From: Bacteroidota bacterium
GTDB taxonomy: Bacteria; Bacteroidota; Ignavibacteria; UBA10030; UBA8401
Length of the DNA stretch: 7,704 bases
Reading direction: 5' to 3'
Assembly: GCA_025355705.1 (NCBI GenBank)
Contig: JANXZD010000304.1
Coordinates: 1-7,704, forward strand
Positions 1 through 6,881 of this stretch are shown here, in pieces (the stretch's first letter is position 1; every line of letters starts with the position of its first letter). Under the pieces are notes generated by a model, which was not told the origin of the DNA, searched no databases, and saw only the letters and a program-made list of their open reading frames with translations. A program made the translations under genes and the position numbers.

Positions 1-1001
1 GTTTTTGCTGAAATAAATACCACGGGAATATAATCATATTGGCGAAGCTTTTCCCGCAGAGATTCTTCAAACCGAATGGTAGAGTTCGTTTCCTTACCTT
101 CTACCAAATCCCATTTGTTAATACCAAGAACTACTCCGATGTTTTTCTCTGCTGCTGTTTGAACAATGCGAAAATCTTGTTTCTCTAATGGAATACTTGC
201 ATCGAATAATATTATGGCAAGATTACAACGATCAATTGCTTTTAATGTTCTTAGTGTTGAATAGAAATCAACATTCTCTCTGATCTTACTCCTCCGCATT
301 AATCCCGCTGTATCAACCAACAATATTTCTTCGCCTTGATACTTATAGATTGAATCAATGGGATCTCGGGTTGTTCCAGCAATTGGTGTAACGATGGAAC
401 GCTCTTCCCCAATCAATGCATTCACCAGTGAAGATTTACCGACATTCGGTTTTCCAATGATGGCGATTCGCAGCTGCGAATCCTCTTTTAGATCGTCAGT
501 ATTAATGACGAATTCACTGGTAAGAACATCAAGAAAATCACCGATCTTCCTTCCACCAAGTGCTCCAATCGTGTATAGCTCACCAAGACCTAATGAATGG
601 AATTGTGCAGAATTAGCTTCTTCTTTGGCAGAATCTACTTTGTTAACAACAAGCAGAACTTTTTTATTCTCTTTGCGAAGAATATTTGCCAGATCTTTGT
701 CGATGTGAGTTAATCCTTCTTTCCCGTCGACAAGAAAAATGATTTTATCAGATTCCTCAATAGCAATTTGAGTTTGTTCTCGGATTGCTTTTTCAAATAT
801 TTCCTCAGAGTCCGGAACAAATCCACCGGTATCAATGATCGTAAATGGTTTTCCCGTCCATTCTGCCTCAGCATAATGACGATCGCGAGTAATACCAGGC
901 GCATCGTCAACAATAGCAGTTTGTGCACCGATTAAACGATTAAAAAAAGTAGATTTTCCAACGTTGGGACGGCCAACGATTGCAACAATAGGTTTAGACA
1001 T
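1..1001 (-). CDS. der: Ribosome biogenesis GTPase Der (EngA), 5' part; C-terminus outside the window
   Basis: Tandem-GTPase protein that assists maturation of the 50S ribosomal subunit in the cytoplasm (family knowledge). Reading leftward from the ATG at 1001-999, 333 codons lie in the window without a stop. G domain 1 has GRPNVGKST (residues 10-18), DTGG (57-60) and NKVD (120-123). G domain 2 has GKPNVGKSS (183-191), DTAG (230-233), NKWD (295-298) and SAK (331-333). Two complete sets of GTPase motifs on one chain are diagnostic of Der. The missing part should be about 100 residues, the KH-like C-terminal domain. The start is fixed by the family-typical opening just before the first P-loop; only a weak purine stretch (AGAAAGA) precedes it. 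The metX terminator upstream suggests der is transcribed on its own. Confidence 0.97.
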   Translation of the reverse strand, partial: MSKPIVAIVGRPNVGKSTFFNRLIGAQTAIVDDAPGITRDRHYAEAEWTGKPFTIIDTGGFVPDSEEIFEKAIREQTQIAIEESDKIIFLVDGKEGLTHIDKDLANILRKENKKVLLVVNKVDSAKEEANSAQFHSLGLGELYTIGALGGRKIGDFLDVLTSEFVINTDDLKEDSQLRIAIIGKPNVGKSSLVNALIGEERSIVTPIAGTTRDPIDSIYKYQGEEILLVDTAGLMRRSKIRENVDFYSTLRTLKAIDRCNLAIILFDASIPLEKQDFRIVQTAAEKNIGVVLGINKWDLVEGKETNSTIRFEESLREKLRQYDYIPVVFISAK

Positions 1002-1042
1002 TTTTTCTTTCTATTTCATATAAAATACGAAATATAAAGGAC

Positions 1043-1082
1043 AAAAAAAATCCCGTTCTGATATTCTCAAAATGGGATTTTC
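1043..1082 (-). terminator. Rho-independent terminator of the metYX operon
   Basis: An 11-bp stem is formed by 1047-1057 and 1071-1081 (AAAATCCCGTT with AATGGGATTTT, one G-T wobble), with a 13-nt loop. Reading leftward, the stem runs into eight consecutive T residues (A tract at 1043-1050 on the plus strand). It lies about 70 bases past the metX stop and about 40 bases before the der start, so it should end the met transcript and insulate der. Confidence 0.85.
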
Positions 1083-1151
1083 TAATTTTCCTATGGTATT
1101 TAATTACATCAGTATTGTCTTTACCAATATAACGTCTTTCTAATCATATTT

Positions 1152-2273
1152 TTATTTTTCTAAAAATTCTGTAACATAATTTGACATTTGATCAAATTCT
1201 ATAAGGAATGCATCGTGTCCATACGGAGATAAAATCTCACGATACAATGAGTTTGGAAGAGCTTTTGCAATGTTTTTTTGTTCACTTTCCGGATAAAGAA
1301 TATCGGAATCAATCCCAATAAACAGCGAAGGAATTTTTATTGAATGAAGGACTTTATTAAGGTCTCCTCTTCCAAAAGCAACATCATGGATATCCATTGC
1401 TCTTGTTATATATAAATAGGTGTTTGCATCAAAACGCTGAACCAATTTTTTACCTTGATAACGAAGATAACTTTCGATCTGAAATAAATTTGATGTGTTA
1501 CGATGTAAAGGATTCTCTTTTATATTTTCTTTTTGCCGTTCTCTGCCAAATCGTTGTTGAAATTCTTTTTCACTCCGGTACGATAACATCGCAACTTGTC
1601 TTGCAAGTGCAAGTCCTTTTTCTGGTTGACCAAACTCATAATAATTCCCGCTACGCCATTCAGGATCGTTCATGATGGCTTGACGAGCAACATCATTCAA
1701 ACCAATTGCCCATGGAGAATGTTGGGCAGCAGTAGCAATTGGAATAATTGATTCAACAATTTCAGGATACATCAACGCCCATTCCAGAACCTGCATACCG
1801 CCAAGCGAGCCGCCGATGACGGTTCTTAATTTCCTAACACCAAGATGATCAATAAGAGATTTCTGAACTCTCACCATATCTCGGACAGTCATTTGCGGAA
1901 AGGAAAGTCCGTATGGTTTTCCCGTACCAGGGTTTATTGAACTGGAACCAGTTGTTCCATAGCAACCACCCAAAAAGTTCGATGAAATAATAAAATATTT
2001 TTTTGTATCGAGCGGTTTACCCTCACCAATGAACGAATCCCACCAACCGATTGATTTGGGATCTTCTGATGAATATCCGGCAGCATGAGCGCTTCCTGTC
2101 AATGCGTGACAAACAACGATTGCATTCGTCCCTTCAGAGTTTAATTCTCCGTAAGTCTCGTACGCAACATCAATCGGTGAAAATAAATCACCGCAATCCA
2201 TAATAAGCGGGTTTGTTTCGTCATACAAACGAACAATTTTTGTTGTAATAATATTTTTTATTGTTGTTTCCAT
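1152..2273 (-). CDS. metX: Homoserine O-acetyltransferase MetX
   Basis: Cytoplasmic alpha/beta-hydrolase-fold enzyme that moves an acetyl group from acetyl-CoA to L-homoserine, giving O-acetylhomoserine, the substrate of the neighbouring MetY. At 373 residues it has normal family length. The nucleophile elbow GGSLGG (154-159) puts the catalytic Ser at 156. The remaining triad residues are Asp324 (in IDSDILYP) and His353 (in YGHDAF). The conserved NFLGGCYGTTGSSS stretch (99-112) and the CHALTGSAH stretch near residue 55 are also family features. It is the second gene of a leftward operon, 51 nt after the metY stop. There is no convincing Shine-Dalgarno: the 50 nt upstream are mostly a strong hairpin. 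MetX and succinyltransferases of this fold are hard to separate by eye, but pairing with MetY and the overall motif set favour the acetyl enzyme. Confidence 0.96.
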   Translation of the reverse strand: METTIKNIITTKIVRLYDETNPLIMDCGDLFSPIDVAYETYGELNSEGTNAIVVCHALTGSAHAAGYSSEDPKSIGWWDSFIGEGKPLDTKKYFIISSNFLGGCYGTTGSSSINPGTGKPYGLSFPQMTVRDMVRVQKSLIDHLGVRKLRTVIGGSLGGMQVLEWALMYPEIVESIIPIATAAQHSPWAIGLNDVARQAIMNDPEWRSGNYYEFGQPEKGLALARQVAMLSYRSEKEFQQRFGRERQKENIKENPLHRNTSNLFQIESYLRYQGKKLVQRFDANTYLYITRAMDIHDVAFGRGDLNKVLHSIKIPSLFIGIDSDILYPESEQKNIAKALPNSLYREILSPYGHDAFLIEFDQMSNYVTEFLEK

Positions 2274-2282
2274 TTGACTAAA

Positions 2283-2315
2283 AAGTGACCGTCACCTTGA
2301 AGATGACGGTCACTT
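2283..2315 (-). repeat. Perfect 12-bp inverted repeat (hairpin) in the metY-metX gap
   Basis: Arms AAGTGACCGTCA (2283-2294) and TGACGGTCACTT (2304-2315) are fully complementary around a 9-nt loop. In the mRNA the hairpin starts about 9 nt after the metY stop and ends about 9 nt before the metX ATG. On the minus strand it is followed by a short T run (TTTTT, partly in the stem) and then AG, so it could be a leaky terminator, an RNA stability element, or a structure over the metX initiation site. The left arm also contains the smaller palindrome GTGACCGTCAC (2285-2295), so a DNA-binding site is an alternative. Confidence 0.75.
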
Positions 2316-2324
2316 GAAAAGAAA

Positions 2325-3665
2325 TTACACTGCAACAGCTTCAGATTGTTTCACTACACGAAGTGCTTCATCAAAATCTTCGATAATATCTTCAATATGT
2401 TCGATCCCGACTGAAACTCTAATCAGATCGGCTGTAACACCGGAAAGTAATTGCTCTTCCTGATTCAATTGCTCGTGTGTTGTTGAAGCGGGATGAATGA
2501 CCAAAGTCTTTGCATCGCCAACATTCGCTAGAAGGCTCGCAAGTTTTACGTTATTAACAAATTGTTTCCCTGCTTCAGCTCCACCTTTAATTCCAAATAC
2601 TAAAACAGATCCAAATAATCCATTCCGCAGATATTTTTTTGCGTTTGCATGATACCGATGAGATGAAAGTCCTGGATATGCAATCCATTCCACTTGAGGA
2701 TGTTTTTCCAACCATTGTGCAAGTTTCAACGCATTTTCGTTATGACGTTCTACTCGCAACGATAGCGTTTCTAATCCTTGCAATAGTAAGAAAGAATTGA
2801 ACGGGCTGATCGAAGCTCCAATATCCCGTAATCCTTCAACACGAGCACGAATTGCAAAAGCGATATTTCCAAACGGTCCTGGTGTTCCAAACACATCCCA
2901 GAATTTTAATCCATGATAACTCGGACTTGGTTCAGTAAATATAGGGAACTTTCCATTCCCCCAATTGAATTTTCCTGAATCAACAACAACGCCTCCGATA
3001 GACGTTCCATGTCCGCCGATCCATTTCGTGGCAGAATGCGTGATAATATCTGCGCCAAAATCAAATGGTCGGGATAAATATCCACCGGCGCCAAATGTAT
3101 TATCGACGATCAACGGAATTCCATGTTCATGAGCAATCTTTGCAATCGCTTCAATATCAACAATATTTAATCGCGGATTTCCAATTGTTTCAACATAAAT
3201 TGCTTTTGTTTTTTCATCAATTAATTTTTTGAACTGTTCAGGTTCATCTCCATCGGTAAATTTTACGTTGATACCAAGTCGTGGTAATGTCACCTTAAAT
3301 TGATTATATGTTCCGCCATACAAATTACTTGTAGAAATAATATTTTCACCTGATTGAACGATGGTGGTGATTGCCAGAAATTGAGCGGCTTGTCCTGATG
3401 CAGTCGCAACCGCTGCTACTCCACCTTCTAATACTGCAATGCGTTCTTCAAAGACAGCGGTGGTCGGATTCATGATTCGCGTATAGATATTTCCAAATTC
3501 TTTCAGCCCAAACAAATTTGCAGCATGCGTGGCATTATCAAAATTATATGATGTTGTTTGATAAATGGGGACAGCACGAGATTTTGTTGTTGGATCTGGC
3601 ACCTGACCGGCGTGTAATTGCAGTGTTTCAAATCGATAATGACGTTCTTTCCCGTTGGTAGACAT
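2325..3665 (-). CDS. metY: O-acetylhomoserine sulfhydrylase (aminocarboxypropyltransferase) MetY
   Basis: Cytoplasmic PLP enzyme of the Cys/Met-metabolism family (cystathionine gamma-synthase fold). It combines O-acetylhomoserine with sulfide to give homocysteine and acetate. Counting from the chosen start, the protein has 446 residues, near the family's usual 425-445. Visible features are YTR (61-63, PLP phosphate contact from the partner subunit), VDNTF (187-191, Asp188 facing the pyridine nitrogen) and HSATKW (210-215), with Lys214 as the Schiff-base lysine. The long form, the NPRLNIVDI segment and linkage to metX favour MetY over MetB or MetC. An in-frame ATG at 3719 would add 18 residues. 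I prefer 3665 because AAGGA lies 8 nt upstream and MSTNGKERHYRFET is the natural family opening. Expression should be controlled by the upstream SAM-I riboswitch. Confidence 0.96.
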   Translation of the reverse strand: MSTNGKERHYRFETLQLHAGQVPDPTTKSRAVPIYQTTSYNFDNATHAANLFGLKEFGNIYTRIMNPTTAVFEERIAVLEGGVAAVATASGQAAQFLAITTIVQSGENIISTSNLYGGTYNQFKVTLPRLGINVKFTDGDEPEQFKKLIDEKTKAIYVETIGNPRLNIVDIEAIAKIAHEHGIPLIVDNTFGAGGYLSRPFDFGADIITHSATKWIGGHGTSIGGVVVDSGKFNWGNGKFPIFTEPSPSYHGLKFWDVFGTPGPFGNIAFAIRARVEGLRDIGASISPFNSFLLLQGLETLSLRVERHNENALKLAQWLEKHPQVEWIAYPGLSSHRYHANAKKYLRNGLFGSVLVFGIKGGAEAGKQFVNNVKLASLLANVGDAKTLVIHPASTTHEQLNQEEQLLSGVTADLIRVSVGIEHIEDIIEDFDEALRVVKQSEAVAV

Positions 3666-3673
3666 AGTCGTAT

Positions 3674-3678
3674 TCCTT
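3674..3678 (-). promoter_or_regulatory. Shine-Dalgarno site deciding the metY start
   Basis: On the minus strand AAGGA lies 8 nt before the ATG at 3665-3663. It is one of only two clear Shine-Dalgarno motifs in the window. It supports initiation at 3665 rather than at the upstream in-frame ATG at 3719. Confidence 0.7.
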
Positions 3679-3775
3679 AAAATAATGATAATAAAATATT
3701 GGCGCTTTGGAAAAACCAAATCGCATTTTTGTATTAATTGAAACAGGAATATGATTATCTACAACAGAGGAAATT

Positions 3776-3811
3776 CCCGTCGAAATATGGAGAGAGGTGC
3801 TCCATAACGGG
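3776..3811 (-). repeat. Hairpin in the metY leader downstream of the riboswitch terminator
   Basis: Nested inverted repeats: the inner arms ATGGAG/CTCCAT (3787-3792 with 3800-3805) enclose a 7-nt loop. The outer arms CCCGT/ACGGG (3776-3780 with 3807-3811) enclose an asymmetric internal loop. On the minus strand no T tract follows, so it is not an intrinsic terminator. It sits in about 200 nt of leader (3666-3866) that the riboswitch does not explain. Immediately upstream on the minus strand are overlapping GCTAGC and GCCGGC palindromes (3811-3820). The role is unknown; it could be RNA stabilisation or a chance fold. Confidence 0.5.
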
Positions 3812-3866
3812 CCGGCTAGCATAAAAAAGATGTAAGTTTGAGATGTTTGACATATTGTTTAAAACG

Positions 3867-3902
3867 AAAAAACCTCTTTCAGAAGATAACTAAAAGAGGT
3901 TT
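3867..3902 (-). terminator. Riboswitch expression platform: intrinsic terminator upstream of metY
   Basis: A 10-bp stem AAACCTCTTT/AAAGAGGTTT (plus-strand arms 3870-3879 and 3893-3902) with a 13-nt loop is followed on the minus strand by six T residues (3872-3867). It begins about 22 nt after the 3' side of the SAM-I P1 helix. Its 5' arm and loop (3882-3898) can instead pair with 3918-3933, including the 3' strand of P1: GAAGAT/ATCTTC, one bulged G, AACTAA/TTAGTT, a two-nt bulge, then GAG/CTC, about 15 bp in total. That is a classic antiterminator. SAM-stabilised P1 therefore frees the terminator, and without SAM the antiterminator forms and metYX is read. Confidence 0.92.
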
Positions 3903-3924
3903 GATAAAGTTCCCAGACTCTTAG

Positions 3925-4037
3925 TTCATCTTCGTTTCTCTTTTCAGAGAATCTGAATTTAGCACCTGTCATACTGCTGTTTGAAGTATCGGTTGCTGTG
4001 GAGTCACCGGGTCAGTCCCTCGTCCACTCTTGATGAA
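3925..4037 (-). ncRNA. SAM-I (S-box) riboswitch aptamer
   Basis: Minus-strand cis-regulatory RNA that binds S-adenosylmethionine. P1 is TTCATC/GATGAA (4037-4032 with 3930-3925). Next comes the conserved core ATCAAGAG. P2 is GTGGA/TCCAC, with the GAGGGACTGACCC loop that carries the kink-turn and pseudoknot elements, then AGCAACC. P3 is ATACT/AGTAT, followed by the signature AGGTGCTAAATTC. P4 is TTCTC/GAGAA. The order and spacing match S-box aptamers such as those before Bacillus met genes. A terminator and an alternative antiterminator follow, so control is by transcription termination, with SAM switching metYX off. Small departures from the common consensus, for example ACTGACCC rather than ACTGGCCC, look tolerable. 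Confidence 0.96.
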
Positions 4038-4066
4038 TTGTTAAATATGTATAAAGAACTATATGC

Positions 4067-4094
4067 AATATACTATATTTTTCTCCGTTGTCAA
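4067..4094 (-). promoter_or_regulatory. Sigma-70 type promoter of the metYX operon
   Basis: On the minus strand a perfect -35 TTGACA (4094-4089), a 16-bp spacer and -10 TATATT (4072-4067). The predicted transcription start is near 4060, about 22 nt before the riboswitch P1 helix, which is the expected geometry. An imperfect inverted repeat (4097-4121) lies directly upstream of the -35 box. Confidence 0.75.
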
Positions 4095-4096
4095 TA

Positions 4097-4121
4097 GTTG
4101 TAGTAATATATTTTACTCAAC
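4097..4121. repeat. Imperfect inverted repeat upstream of the met promoter
   Basis: Arms GTTG-t-AGTAA (4097-4106) and TTACTCAAC (4113-4121) pair over 9 bp with one bulged base. The centre lies about 50 bp upstream of the predicted metYX start, next to the -35 box. It might bind a regulator, but AT-rich DNA gives such repeats by chance. Confidence 0.3.
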
Positions 4122-4171
4122 CTTGTAGAGCCATACTCAATCCTACCAATAACGATGTACATTAAAGCTGT

Positions 4172-4214
4172 TTGTTCTAAATTCAATATATCAATATAAA
4201 TATTTTTATATTTG
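4172..4214 (+). promoter_or_regulatory. Candidate promoter(s) for the kinase/activator operon
   Basis: Two overlapping possibilities. A sigma-70 style pair is TTGTTC (4172-4177), a 17-bp spacer and TATAAA (4195-4200). TATATTTG (4207-4214) is a perfect match to TAnnTTTG, the -7 element of the main sigma factor of Bacteroidota, though I see no well-spaced -33 TTTG for it. Either would start transcription about 25-45 nt before the kinase ATG. No -24/-12 motif is present here, so the kinase/activator genes do not appear to be driven by sigma-54. Confidence 0.45.
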
Positions 4215-4251
4215 AATATTACTGATTTGTCAATTCCCAATTGAAACATTC

Positions 4252-5457
4252 ATGACCACAGAAAAACGATACGAAAAATTAATAAACTATCTTACGGATT
4301 ACATTTACAGTGTGACTATCAAAGACGCAGTTGTAGTCAGCACTGATCACGGTCCCGGCTGTGTTGCAATAACCGGATACACTGCCGAAGAATATCAAAA
4401 CGACTCTGACCTATGGTATAGAATGATCCATCCAAAAGACCGTGAAAAAGTTGTAAAGCAGGCACAGTTAGCTTTAGCCGGAGAAGAATGTGAGCCAGTT
4501 GAACATCGTATTATACACCGCGACGGTACCACTCGATGGATAAGAAATAAAATTGTTATCACAAAAAATGGAACGGATCATCCAGTTTCGTATGATGGTT
4601 TAATAAACGACATTACTGATTTAAAACGTGCCGAGAGTGCTGCCATAAACCGCAACCGTCAGTTGCGCCAAGCAGAAAAAATGGCATCCCTTGGTACGTT
4701 AATAGCAGGCATCGCACACGAGATCAACAATCCAAACAATTTTGTGATGCTTAATGCTCAGTTATTCACAAAGATGTGGAAAGAAATTATTCCGCTTCTT
4801 GATGATCATTACAGCTCGAATAAAGACTTTTGCCTTGCAGGAATGCCATACAGCAAATTCAAAAATAAAATCGCACAATCATTGGAGGGTATCACTAAAG
4901 GGTCCGAACGTATTTCAAATATCACCAAACGATTAACTGAGTATTCAAAATTGGACAGCGATTCTCTTACAGAAATGGTCGATATCAATAATGTCGTAGA
5001 GATGGCCGTTGCAATAACCAATACAATGATTAAAAAATCGACTTCAAATTTTATTGTTGAATACGCTGCATTGCTCCCGAAGATCAAAGGAAATGCACAA
5101 CAATTAGAACAAGTAATTGTTAACCTCATCACCAATGCATGCCAATCACTCTCTACTACCTCTTCGGGAATACAAATTGCAACATCGTATGATGTTGAAC
5201 GAAACCGTGTTCGCATTGTAGTTGAAGATCATGGGATTGGCATTAGTCAAGACGATATGAAATATATTATGGACCCATTTTTCACGACAAAACGAAATTC
5301 AGGAGGAACCGGTTTGGGGCTTTCTGTTTCGTATAATATTATCAAGAATCATAATGGAACAATGACGTTTAAAAGCGAAGTGAACAAAGGGACAATGGCA
5401 AAAATAACTATTCCTGTTCTACGTGAAGTTGAACCGGTAAAAAACAAAAATCTATGA
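4252..5457 (+). CDS. Cytoplasmic PAS-domain sensor histidine kinase
   Basis: Two-component kinase of 401 residues with no signal peptide or membrane segment, so it should sense an intracellular or diffusible cue. Residues about 10-125 form a PAS domain of the PAS_3/PAC type (IHPKDREK at 59-66, HRDGTTRWI at 89-97, DGLINDITDLKRAE at its end). The dimerisation/H-box GIAHEINNPNN has the phospho-accepting His156. The ATPase domain shows the N-box NLITNA (291-296), DHGIG (326-330), DPFFTTK (341-347) and GGTGLGLS (351-358), so it should be active. The stretch between His156 and the second HisKA helix is some 20-25 residues longer than in NtrB-like kinases. The stop overlaps the next ATG (ATGA), which implies translational coupling with its likely partner, the sigma-54 activator. 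No clear Shine-Dalgarno precedes the ATG at 4252. The ligand cannot be inferred. Confidence 0.93.
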   Translation: MTTEKRYEKLINYLTDYIYSVTIKDAVVVSTDHGPGCVAITGYTAEEYQNDSDLWYRMIHPKDREKVVKQAQLALAGEECEPVEHRIIHRDGTTRWIRNKIVITKNGTDHPVSYDGLINDITDLKRAESAAINRNRQLRQAEKMASLGTLIAGIAHEINNPNNFVMLNAQLFTKMWKEIIPLLDDHYSSNKDFCLAGMPYSKFKNKIAQSLEGITKGSERISNITKRLTEYSKLDSDSLTEMVDINNVVEMAVAITNTMIKKSTSNFIVEYAALLPKIKGNAQQLEQVIVNLITNACQSLSTTSSGIQIATSYDVERNRVRIVVEDHGIGISQDDMKYIMDPFFTTKRNSGGTGLGLSVSYNIIKNHNGTMTFKSEVNKGTMAKITIPVLREVEPVKNKNL

Positions 5458-6881
5458 GCACCAAAACATTTCCGATCCATCCAATCTTGCTTGTTGATGA
5501 CGAAGAACATTTTTTACTCAGTGTAGAATTGACACTGCGCTCGAACGGATTCAACAATATCAATTCGTGTCCTGATAGTACGAAAGTGATGAAATTACTC
5601 ACGCAGAATCATTACTCGTTGATCTTATTGGATATCAACATGCCGAGTATTTCCGGACTCGAATTACTTGTCTTAATTGCAGCACACTATCCTGATATTC
5701 CTGTTATTATGTTGACCGCAGTAAATGATATTGAAAATGCCGTTCTCTGTATAAAAGAAGGAGCATTCGATTATATTGTCAAACCCGTCACCGATGCAAA
5801 GCTGGTCACCTCCGTACGACATGGAATTGAACTTACCGAGATGAGAAACGAAAATGAGTTACTCAAACGATCTCTCTTCCGTGAAGACGTTGAACATCCG
5901 GAAATTTTCAGCGAGATCATCACCCGCAGTAATTCTCTCCTTTCGATTTTCAAATACATCGAAGCTGTCTCAAAAACAAATTTGCCAATCCTTATTACCG
6001 GTGAAACAGGAACAGGAAAAGAGCTTTTTGCCAACGCGGTTCATCATTCGAGCGGAAGAAAAGGAGAACTTGTTACAGTGAATGTCGCCGGACTCGACGA
6101 TAATTTCTTTTCCGATACATTATTCGGACATAAAAAGGGAGCGTTTACAGGAGCCGAATCCGAACGCAAAGGATTGATTGAAAAAGCTGAAGACGGAACC
6201 CTCTTTCTGGATGAAATAGGTGACTTAAGTATCGAATCACAAGTAAAGTTACTTCGATTGCTACAAGACGGCCAGTATTACCCGTTAGGATCCGATATTG
6301 CTAAACGCTCCAATGCGCGTATTGTTGTAGCAACTCACCGAGACATTAAAATAATGCAGGAGCAAAATACTTTCCGTCAAGATTTATATTATCGTTTGAA
6401 ATCCCATCATATCTATATTCCCCCTCTTCGAGATCGAAAATCCGATCTTCCAATTTTAATTGATCATTGTATTGCCAAGGCATCATCGCAGCTCAACAAA
6501 AAACGACCCACTCCTCCTAAAGAATTATATACAATGTTGAACAACTATTCATTTCCTGGCAATGTTCGTGAACTTGAAGGGTTGATTTTTGATGCGGTGA
6601 GTTTGCATTCAACCGGCATTCTATCACTTGATTCTTTTCGCAATAAAATTTCTTTATCAGAATCAAACACTGTAAATCCAACGGTACAAAACAAATCATT
6701 TAAACTGCTTAATTTCCCCAGTAGATTTCCGACCTTAAAAGAGGCAGAAGATTTTGTTATTGAAGAAGCATTGCGGCGCGCTGAAGGAAATCAAACAATT
6801 GCAGCAGAACTTCTCGGCATCACTCGTCGTGCATTGAACAATCGCTTACAGCGATTACATAAACATAGTGAATGGCTGTAG
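5454..6881 (+). CDS. NtrC-family sigma-54-dependent response regulator
   Basis: Phosphorylation-controlled enhancer-binding protein of 475 residues that remodels RNA polymerase-sigma-54. The receiver (about 10-125) has DDE (15-17), phospho-acceptor Asp60, Thr88 and Lys110, a complete active site. The AAA+ domain (about 150-395) has Walker A GETGTGKE (183-190), the sigma-54 contact loop GAFTGA (229-234), Walker B GTLFLDEIGD (248-257), FRQDLYYRL (307-315) with arginine-finger candidates, and sensor-2 PGNVREL (368-374). A Fis-type helix-turn-helix lies at about 445-470 (NQTIAAELLGITRRALNNRL). All functional residues are present. It overlaps the kinase gene by 4 nt and is surely its partner. A -24/-12 promoter lies about 180 bp downstream, making the exported-protein gene there the obvious candidate target. 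The specific regulon name cannot be told from sequence. Confidence 0.95.
   Translation: MSTKTFPIHPILLVDDEEHFLLSVELTLRSNGFNNINSCPDSTKVMKLLTQNHYSLILLDINMPSISGLELLVLIAAHYPDIPVIMLTAVNDIENAVLCIKEGAFDYIVKPVTDAKLVTSVRHGIELTEMRNENELLKRSLFREDVEHPEIFSEIITRSNSLLSIFKYIEAVSKTNLPILITGETGTGKELFANAVHHSSGRKGELVTVNVAGLDDNFFSDTLFGHKKGAFTGAESERKGLIEKAEDGTLFLDEIGDLSIESQVKLLRLLQDGQYYPLGSDIAKRSNARIVVATHRDIKIMQEQNTFRQDLYYRLKSHHIYIPPLRDRKSDLPILIDHCIAKASSQLNKKRPTPPKELYTMLNNYSFPGNVRELEGLIFDAVSLHSTGILSLDSFRNKISLSESNTVNPTVQNKSFKLLNFPSRFPTLKEAEDFVIEEALRRAEGNQTIAAELLGITRRALNNRLQRLHKHSEWL

Noticed and set aside
358..928. Open frames on the plus strand (358-708) and in another minus-strand frame (710-928) across der
   Set aside because: The der frame carries all GTPase motifs here; these are shadows in other frames.
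1397..1675. 92-codon plus-strand ORF inside metX
   Set aside because: Antisense shadow of a clearly coding metX region, with no initiation signal or protein motif.
3666..3719. In-frame upstream ATG at 3719 as the metY start
   Set aside because: It would add 18 residues unlike the family and lacks a ribosome-binding site, whereas the ATG at 3665 has AAGGA at 8 nt and gives normal family length.
3628..3822. 64-codon minus-strand ORF in the metY leader, overlapping the metY start out of frame
   Set aside because: No Shine-Dalgarno before its ATG, no recognisable protein character, and it spans the leader hairpin. A coding role, including a leader peptide, is not supported.
4121..4171. Search for a -24/-12 site upstream of the kinase (autoregulation by sigma-54)
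   Set aside because: No GG-N10-GC pattern of the right context was found between the met promoter and the kinase start.
4809..5216. 135-codon minus-strand ORF across the kinase gene
   Set aside because: Antisense to the conserved HisKA/ATPase coding sequence; no start signal.
5771..6034. Short minus-strand (5771-6034) and plus-strand (5854-6081) frames within the activator gene
   Set aside because: Both are covered by the receiver-AAA+ coding frame with intact motifs.
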